A stretch of 16,304 nucleotides of DNA, from positions 6,591-22,894 of the forward strand of contig NAOQ01000256.1 in NCBI GenBank assembly GCA_002751075.1, given 5' to 3'. A program made the position numbers and the translations under genes. Shown here one piece after another: positions 10,580-16,304 of the stretch. This DNA is from Ichthyophonus hoferi. Lineage: Eukaryota; Opisthokonta; Ichthyosporea; Ichthyophonida; Ichthyophonidae. Under the pieces are notes generated by a model. The model ran no database searches. It saw nothing but the letters and a program-made list of their open reading frames with translations, and was not told where the DNA came from. How positions within the stretch are numbered: position 1 is the first letter of the stretch; every line of letters starts with the position of its first letter.

Positions 10580-11557
10580 GTAATATTTATTTATTTATAA
10601 TATTTGCTTCTATACTATTATTGCTGCTAGTAATTATATTGCTAGTCAAATTATTATCATTGTTATGATTTGCATATTTTATTGTTATTATGTACATTTA
10701 CTCAATGAGATGTTTCTATTATATACAATTCACGAGATCAATATCACCAGTATTCTTACAATTATTAAGATTAATATTATTATTATTATGCAATAAATTA
10801 CTACATTTGAATTGACAGGTAACAATAAAAACAATATATAGTTATTAATGTTATTATTGTATACTAACCGCAATATCTATATTTTTAATAACAATAATAT
10901 TATTTGGTTTTATTGTTATGTAATACATTAATCTATTGTAATTCCCATGTATAGCTATTAGTGCTATTACTATTATACAAATATCTTTATTTATTCAGTC
11001 AAACATTTAAATCAGATGTATGATTGCTGTCTGGTGCTTCTATATTGATTTTAACCTGAAATTGGAGTATACTAATCTACCAATTAAAATATATGATTAT
11101 AATGAACTATAAACTGTTTTTTAAAGTCTTTACTACCATTGGTGTAGAGTAGATAAGTAACACATACGTCTATGTTTGCCTACATTTTATTTACATTAAA
11201 AATTAAATAACTGGTGAAACATCAAGATGGTTTGTAAATATCAATAGAAACAATTTTATTTTCAGGATCTATTCTTATTAGATAGACATCAGTAGTTTAA
11301 ACAGGATAGCGCTATTGAATAGATTTTAGATTATACCCCATGGTTTAACTTATTTACATTATAGTTTAAATGGCCATCGAATTACCTAAGATGATTTATA
11401 AGTAAAATTAAAAGTAATTTTAATTTTTAAAAAATACATATCTATTGGTTAGGTGAAGGGAATTTGAACAGGATATTGACTATATCATAGATAGTATCCT
11501 ATTGGGTATATTTACTATTATTAAAATGTTTTGAGCTTTTAAAATAGGTTTATGTGG

Positions 11558-11920
11558 TTGGAGCACTTGTAATACATTGCAATGCTTTCTTAATTATTTA
11601 GTCATTTGTTCATTTGTATAATTTAAAATATATTCTATTTATTCCTTACCTACTATTAAAAAATATTGAAATTTTAAGTACTATTAAGCTAACATGTACA
11701 ATAATGGTACAAATTATCTATCAACCCTATATAGTTATGGTTCCGATCGAGACTAATTATTACATACTATATTTATTATATTAGATATAAAGTTTGATCG
11801 GTATTTATCATCACAAAACGTGTATTTAAGACTGTATAAATAATCCAGTGTGGTTGAGACGGACTCTTAACTTTGCTTACATTGTAGTTCACTATATGAA
11901 ATTTTTCTTGACAGGGTAGT
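11558..11920 (+). repeat. dispersed repeat family, copy 3
   Basis: It starts TGGAGCACTTGTAATACATT and GCAATG, matching the head of copy 1. It continues with TTTAAAATATATTCTA, TCTATCAACC, CGATCGAGACTAAT, ATAAAGTTTGATC, GTATAAATAATCCAGTGTGG and TTCACTATATGAAA. It is the most diverged copy and lies about 440 bases before the metA start, so it may border or form part of the promoter region. Confidence 0.6.
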
Positions 11921-12114
11921 AATAACAATAGCAACGTAATGTATCAACGGAGTATAGTATATCATATCATATCTACCCTACAATGTACTCTATTATGTAC
12001 CCATTTCAACATATAAACACAAGTAATACAAGAGGCAGGGTTTGGTATGTAGGCATCCACTCATGTTTCTGCGATATTAGCATAGGCACATTTGAGGATG
12101 TGTTAAATATAACG

Positions 12115-12310
12115 TATAGTAATATAATATAATATAATACAATATAATATAATATAACAATATAATATAATATAACAAAGTAATATAATATAACAAAGTA
12201 ATATAATATAATATCATATAGTAAAATATAATATAGTGTAATACATTAAATTATAATACAATATAATACAACATAATATAACATGATATAGCATAATATA
12301 ATATAATGTA
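12115..12310. repeat. pentanucleotide array upstream of metA
   Basis: AATAT, AATAC and AACAA-type pentamers end about 45 bases before the metA start codon, so the array occupies the promoter or 5' leader. Confidence 0.85.
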
Positions 12311-12355
12311 GTTTAATACTAACCTACCAACTCTCCTTTAAAAGCCGTTAAAACC

Positions 12356-15300
12356 ATGCCGCTAGTAGTACCCAGTCGTGAGAAATTTCCAGTGTATGAC
12401 GAATTAAAACAGGAACATGTACATATAATAGATCAATTAAGAGCAGAAACACAGGATATAAGACCGTTACGGATTGGTTTATTGAATTTAATGCCAGCAG
12501 TTGTAAGGAAAAAAACCGAGATACAATTCTATAGGTTATTAGGGTATAGTCCATTACAAATACAGCCGGTGTTATTGAGATTCGATAGGTTCATGCCGAA
12601 TAGTAAGTAGCATGCTATAGTATATATTATAGTATTTGCTACCGTATGTTGTAATATATGTTATAGTATACATTATAGTATTTGTTACAATATGTTGTAA
12701 TATATATTATAGTATATATTATAGTATTTGCTACAGTATGTTATAGTATATGTTATAGTATATGTTACGATATATATAATGTCAAATTATTTGTATAAGC
12801 CTTATTTTCTTAACTTAATCATTTCATCACAATACATTTATATAGTATATTAAAACAATATTATAATTTTATCATTTTATAACAATTAATATTGTAAATG
12901 GAACCCAATAAGAAATCCTGGAGATAAATTAAAGCCAATGAGCATTGATTAATATCAATTAAAGTTAGCTGAATAAAAACCATACAATAGGACGACCTTA
13001 TTTAATCTACATACTATATAGATTTGTTATAACAGGAAATGAATAAAGGCGAATTAAGCTAAATTAATGAAGTCTAATCACTGTCAACATAGGTAAAGAT
13101 ATATTAAAGAATTATAACAAACATTAATAACGATTAAGGAGTTTTAATTAGCACAAATGAACACTAACACAGACTAATGAGAATCAATTAACAGTAATTA
13201 GCATTAATAATGAGTATTGAGTGTTAATAACTACCATTTAAGACTAACGCAGACCAATTAGTACCAATCAACACAAAGGACTGGGAACTACTATAGACTG
13301 CCTTAGACTAATTAGTTTTAAAAATTACTAATTAACCATCATTAACACTAAGGGAATGGGAACCAATACAATACAGGCGGTCAGGAGCACATGGAAGTGT
13401 TCTATGAACCATATACCACCGTGAGGGACAAGGGATTGGATGGCTTAATTATTACTGGGGCTAATCTGGAGCTGGGAGCTGATAAGGAGTTGATGCCTTA
13501 TGCGAATATTAAATATTATAATGTAGGTGGGATTAGTTTGTTATATTTAAATATAGATATGTGTATATGTATAGTGGCTAGACTAGCTATTTTAAACGTA
13601 ATAGTGATAGTAATAGTAAGAGTAATAGTAGTAGTCATAGTAATTAATAATTAATTAGTAATTACTAATAGCAATAGGAGCGTCAAAAAGGTGTGTATAA
13701 TATAATAGCATGTATAATATATATATCTACTTATTAATTTATCTAATCATGCTTCCTCATATACATAATTTAATTAGCCATATACGGAATAATATGAAAA
13801 TATATCTTTAAACATATAATCCTAGAAATACTATATCTAGATAATAATAGGATAGCGTATACACATTAGTAAATATAATGTTAGGTAAAACAACCATAAC
13901 ACAATATTATATCTAGCTATTATAACATACAATATAACTGTTATAATAATTATTATTTATATATATATATAGGAATATTCTTATAGATATAATGCCTTAT
14001 AATCCCATATATAGATAATAATAAAAAAAACCCACACATACATGCATATATATATGGTGATAATAAACAAACAGTAGCTATATATATCTAACCACTATAA
14101 ATACTTACCAATAGGAATACAAAGACCTGTTACTATGGGCCCGGTCTCATGTCCCCTCTACCTTATATAGCTGTTTGGCCAGTCACTTTGCCCTAGGCCT
14201 GGTATATGGGATAGAGAGAACACGCTGGAAGGGAGGGAGAAAGATATTTGGGGTCTACGAATTTCAGGTGGATAGGGGGGTATTACCTATGGTACGTAAG
14301 GGTTACTATAGGATAAGATAGGATAGGATAGGATGGGATAGGATAAGGATAGAAATTCGGTATTATTTTTTAAAAAAATTAACATTAGTTTTTAAAATCT
14401 ATTTGATCAATTGCATCATGTCATTATATATCTATTTTTCAAACCTGTTCCTAATTTAATCTAATCTATATTTATCTCGGCCTATCAGATTAGCGATGGC
14501 ATGAATGATAAAGTGTGCATTCCTCATTCGCGCTGGGGGGACATATCATTGGAGAAAATGGCAGCAGAGCCTGATCTTAAAATATTAATGACTAATAAGG
14601 AGGTGGGATGGCATCTAGCCATTGGCCGCAGCGGGAGAGAGTAGGAGTCAATTTATTCCTTTTTATGGTTTATTATGTTTGGATTGGTCGGGTATCATGG
14701 GATAGGAATTCTGATATCATTACTCCATGACCTCATTATGACGTAATATCTTGCCATCTTTAATTAGGCTTTAATTAATGAAACAATATTTTAAGAATAA
14801 GATTTGGTTATTGATGGCTTTGAACCCGTTTTGAACAGACTCATTACTACTAAGTAATTACACATTAACTGTGTCGAATTATTTCAACGAGTTGTTATCT
14901 GAAATATAGTTAAAGAACTACCACTATATATATATATACATAATGAATTAATTTATAAATCTACCAATCAAAATATATTGTCAAAATCACCCTGAATATG
15001 ATCGGAATGATCTAGTATATAACCATAAACCATATGCTTGTACATATACATATACCTATACCTATACACATGTACAAACACATACATATACATATACATA
15101 TACATAATAGATTAATGTATTAATATAAAAATTGGCCAATCAGAATATATTGTCAAGGTCACCCAGAGTACGATCGGAATGATCTAGCTGAGGAATATCA
15201 TCGCGATAAACTAAATGGCCAATCCATCCCTTGCAACTACTTTCCTAATAACGATGCAGATAAAATACCGGTCTGTAATTGGCGTTCAGATGGCTCGGTA

Positions 15301-15360
15301 TTCTATCGCAATTGGGTTAATATCATTTATCAAAAAGTATCAAAGGGAAGTAATATATAG
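12356..15360 (+). CDS. metA: MetA-type homoserine O-acetyltransferase, five exons, complete
   Basis: The enzyme acylates L-homoserine, the first committed step from homoserine to methionine, probably in the cytosol. The joined exons encode 312 residues; E. coli MetA has 309. Similarity runs end to end: RPLRIGLLNLMP (36-47), SPLQIQPVLLRFD, GLDGLIITGANLE (102-114), STLYSCLASHF around catalytic Cys151, GVYEF, VCIPHSRWGD, GHPEYD with His247 and Glu249 completing the triad, and the C-terminal NYFPNND and NWRSDG blocks. Glu114 aligns with position 111, where Glu marks acetyl-CoA users and Gly succinyl-CoA users, so acetyltransferase (EC 2.3.1.31) is predicted. The start ATG fits the family N terminus exactly (MPxxVP), so no targeting peptide is seen. 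Oddities are an apparent six-residue insertion before the Cys helix (about residues 125-131) and LMPAVVRKK in place of the usual LMPKK. Serine acylation, reported for some relatives, is an alternative. Confidence 0.94.
12612..12775. repeat. metA: 12-bp-type minisatellite with 45-46-bp higher order (metA intron 1)
   Basis: GTTATAGTATAT-like units fill the start of the intron. ATTATAGTATTTG recurs at 12627, 12672 and 12718, giving a superimposed period of 45-46 bp. The array begins only about ten bases after the exon 1 donor. Confidence 0.8.
13140..13270. repeat. metA: imperfect 80-bp direct duplication (metA intron 1)
   Basis: A block near 13152-13190 (CTAACACAGACTAAT...) recurs near 13234-13272 (CTAACGCAGACCAAT...), about 82 bases apart. 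The whole of 12895-13330 is rich in AATTAG/TCAATTA words, like COG5 introns 8, 11 and 12. Confidence 0.6.
13598..13675. repeat. metA: AGTAAT hexanucleotide tract (metA intron 2)
   Basis: AGTAAT/AGTAGT units make the open frame after exon 2 read Val/Ile repeats; those residues are intronic. The rest of intron 2 (13680-14114) is AT-rich and shows no gene. Confidence 0.75.
14308..14352. repeat. metA: pentanucleotide array (GGATA)n (metA intron 3)
   Basis: Eight or so GGATA units with minor variants lie just after the exon 3 donor. A shorter stretch of the same type occurs at about 15702-15724. Confidence 0.85.
14933..15187 (+). repeat. metA: direct duplication of the exon 5 acceptor and 5' end (metA intron 4)
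   Basis: Copy A (14933-15015) and copy B (15099-15187) share upstream intron sequence, the acceptor region and the first 44 bases of exon 5, up to GATCGGAATGATCTAG. Copy B is the live exon. In copy A the acceptor AG is AA (14970-14971) and the Gly before HPEYDRNDL is Asn; the other changes in that peptide are silent. Between the copies is an ATACAT hexamer array (about 15040-15110). Confidence 0.88.
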
Positions 15361-15616
15361 ATATAGAGCAATAATATAATACACTGTAATGTAAGAAAAT
15401 AGAATCCAACGTACTGCGTTATAGTTTAATGGATTATAAGCACATAGAACAATATAATACAGCAACATAAAATCAAATATAATATAATAAAATAGAATAT
15501 CACATACTATAACTTCAATATTATGTCACCGTTAATAAACTACTTAGCAGCACAAACAATATGCTCCAAGGTCTACAGCGTAGCACGCGCTAGCCTATAT
15601 AGGTCAATGACTTAAG

Positions 15617-15622
15617 AATAAA
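15617..15622 (+). terminator. possible poly(A) signal of metA
   Basis: AATAAA occurs about 257 bases after the metA stop, and AATAAAA occurs slightly further on, at about 15640. Both are within the convergent spacer. AATAAA is common by chance in such AT-rich DNA. Confidence 0.25.
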
Positions 15623-15851
15623 TACAAAGGATATGAGTAATAAAACCCATGTCTTAGAACCCGTCTGAGACCTGTTTATATACCTTTATCGAGGTCAGTA
15701 TAAGGGAGGATAAGATAAGGATAGTTACCTTATAAATAGATTACGGTTACCACAAATGAATCTTACCACGTGCTAGAACAATCTGTATGTGGCAATAAAT
15801 AATATATATACATATAGATTATTCCTACTATATACACTATACAACTTATTC

Positions 15852-15857
15852 TTTATT
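15852..15857 (-). terminator. AATAAA poly(A) signal of the unidentified minus-strand gene
   Basis: AATAAA on the minus strand lies eight bases past the TAA stop of the terminal exon at 15865-15956. The signal is very close to the stop and the region is AT-rich, so a chance match is possible. Confidence 0.35.
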
Positions 15858-15864
15858 TATATAT

Positions 15865-15956
15865 TTAATGTTTCATGTTTAGTTCCTCGTGTTCTTCCTT
15901 GAAGACAACCTTGAGAGCCTCAGTGAAAAGAGGCATTTTAGGCATATTTTTAAAAT
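15865..15956 (-). CDS. last exon of an unidentified minus-strand gene
   Basis: A good acceptor (TCTACCCAG) precedes an open stretch that encodes FKNMPKMPLFTEALK and continues with VVFKEEHEELNMKH to a TAA stop. The codons are balanced and richer in G and C than the surroundings, unlike the repeat-derived ORFs of this window. AATAAA follows the stop by about eight bases (15857-15852 on the minus strand), as expected for a gene end. The peptide is amphipathic with a charged tail. I do not recognise the family. Upstream exons must lie beyond 16304, since 15957-16304 shows none. Reading from an internal ATG as a tiny gene of about 26 codons is possible but less likely. Confidence 0.5.
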
Positions 15957-16208
15957 CTGGGTAGATTGATGAGTTAATATTTACCAATGCTATGCACATT
16001 TAAAACAAATAATTTTTTTAAAAAAATCTAAACCACGAATATCCCCATATTCCATATATATAGAAAGGAATTTTAAATATATTTTAAAAATCTGAAGAAA
16101 TGAATCGGTCAATATTTAGTTAAAATGGACCAATAGTATGACCATTTTAAAAAACTTTTTTTTTTATTATTATTTTTTTTACAAATGCAAAACAGGTATA
16201 TCATACAT

Positions 16209-16304
16209 CATATACATACGCACCTGTCTACCTACACACATTATATGTCATATACATACACAACTGTCTACCTACACACATTCTATGTCATATACATACA
16301 CACC
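16209..16304. repeat. 40-bp-period array at right edge
   Basis: CATATACATAC recurs at 16209, 16249 and 16289, exactly 40 bp apart, with CTGTCTACCTACACACATT in each full unit. The array continues past the window edge. Its sequence is not the ACTAT type of the two arrays in COG5, although the period is the same. It probably lies in an intron of the unidentified minus-strand gene. Confidence 0.85.

Larger units (their letters stand above)
8180..12355. other. spacer between the divergent COG5 and metA genes
   Basis: This stretch of about 4.2 kb should contain both promoters. It holds three diverged copies of one repeat (near 8551, 9087 and 11558), a motif-rich patch with repeated TTAATCGC-like words (8340-8430), two palindromes at 9723-9759, AT-rich simple repeats (10380-10500 and 12115-12310) and a weak spliced-ORF candidate at 10170-10579. 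A 30-codon ORF from about 11020 to 11113 (MIAVWCFYIDFNL...) was seen but has no support. No long ORF or familiar protein was found on either strand. Confidence 0.7.
12356..15360 (+). other. metA: metA exon-intron structure
   Basis: Exon 1 is 12356-12602, with donor GTAAGT. Exon 2 is 13377-13522, with donor GTAGGT. Exon 3 is 14115-14291, with donor GTACGT. Exon 4 is 14489-14640, with donor GTAGGA. Exon 5 is 15144-15360 and ends in TAG. Phases are 1, 0, 0 and 2, and the coding total of 939 bases is 313 codons. Introns are 774, 592, 197 and 503 bases. The end of exon 2 is the least certain junction, because the retained tail makes the protein six residues longer there than bacterial MetA. Exon 3 could also end at GT positions 14262 or 14280 in the same phase, but only the longer form matches the family's spacing between GVYE and PHSR. 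Confidence 0.88.
15361..15864. other. convergent spacer after metA
   Basis: The 3' flank of metA and of the minus-strand gene. It contains degenerate AATAT pentamers (15420-15500), the near-palindrome TAGCACGCGCTAG (about 15581-15594) and candidate AATAAA signals. No ORF or RNA gene was recognised. Confidence 0.6.

Noticed and set aside
12348-12554. Minus-strand ORF of 68 codons
   Set aside because: Antisense shadow of metA exon 1, with no family resemblance.
13391-13654. ORF starting at an ATG inside metA exon 2
   Set aside because: The ATG is an internal Met. The acceptor at 13376 joins exon 1 in frame, and the Val/Ile-rich tail is translated intronic AGTAAT repeat.

Overview
The window is eukaryotic nuclear DNA. 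It is extremely AT-rich and full of short tandem repeats, and its two recognisable genes are split by GT-AG introns. The predicted exons use the standard code: they contain no in-frame TAA, TAG or TGA, and the two visible gene ends use TAG and TAA. The many short exons (35-250 bases), the introns of 150-920 bases and the bacterial-type methionine gene suggest a protist or an early-diverging fungus-like lineage. The species cannot be named from this sequence.

Left half (1-8179, minus strand): the 5' part of a COG5 gene, subunit of the conserved oligomeric Golgi tethering complex. Sixteen exons, all in compatible splice phase, encode the first 443 residues. The gene starts at 8179 and runs off the left edge. 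Its introns hold pentanucleotide arrays, 12-bp and 21-bp minisatellites, two arrays with an exact 40-bp period, and a (GGGAGN)n tract just after one splice donor.

Middle (8180-12355): a gene-poor spacer between the divergent COG5 and MetA genes. It carries three old, diverged copies of a repeat of about 350-400 bp in the same orientation, two small palindromes and one weak candidate for a short spliced ORF.

Right half (12356-15360, plus strand): a complete five-exon gene for a MetA-type homoserine O-acyltransferase of 312 residues. The catalytic Cys, His and Glu are present, as is the glutamate that marks acetyl-CoA users. Intron 4 holds a decayed duplicate of the 5' end of exon 5.

Right edge (15361-16304): a short convergent spacer, then the last exon of an unidentified minus-strand gene with a poly(A) signal, then a third 40-bp-period array.

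The two main genes have unrelated jobs (Golgi vesicle tethering and methionine synthesis), so nothing suggests they work together. No rRNA, tRNA, CRISPR array, retrovirus-like element or intact transposon was recognised.
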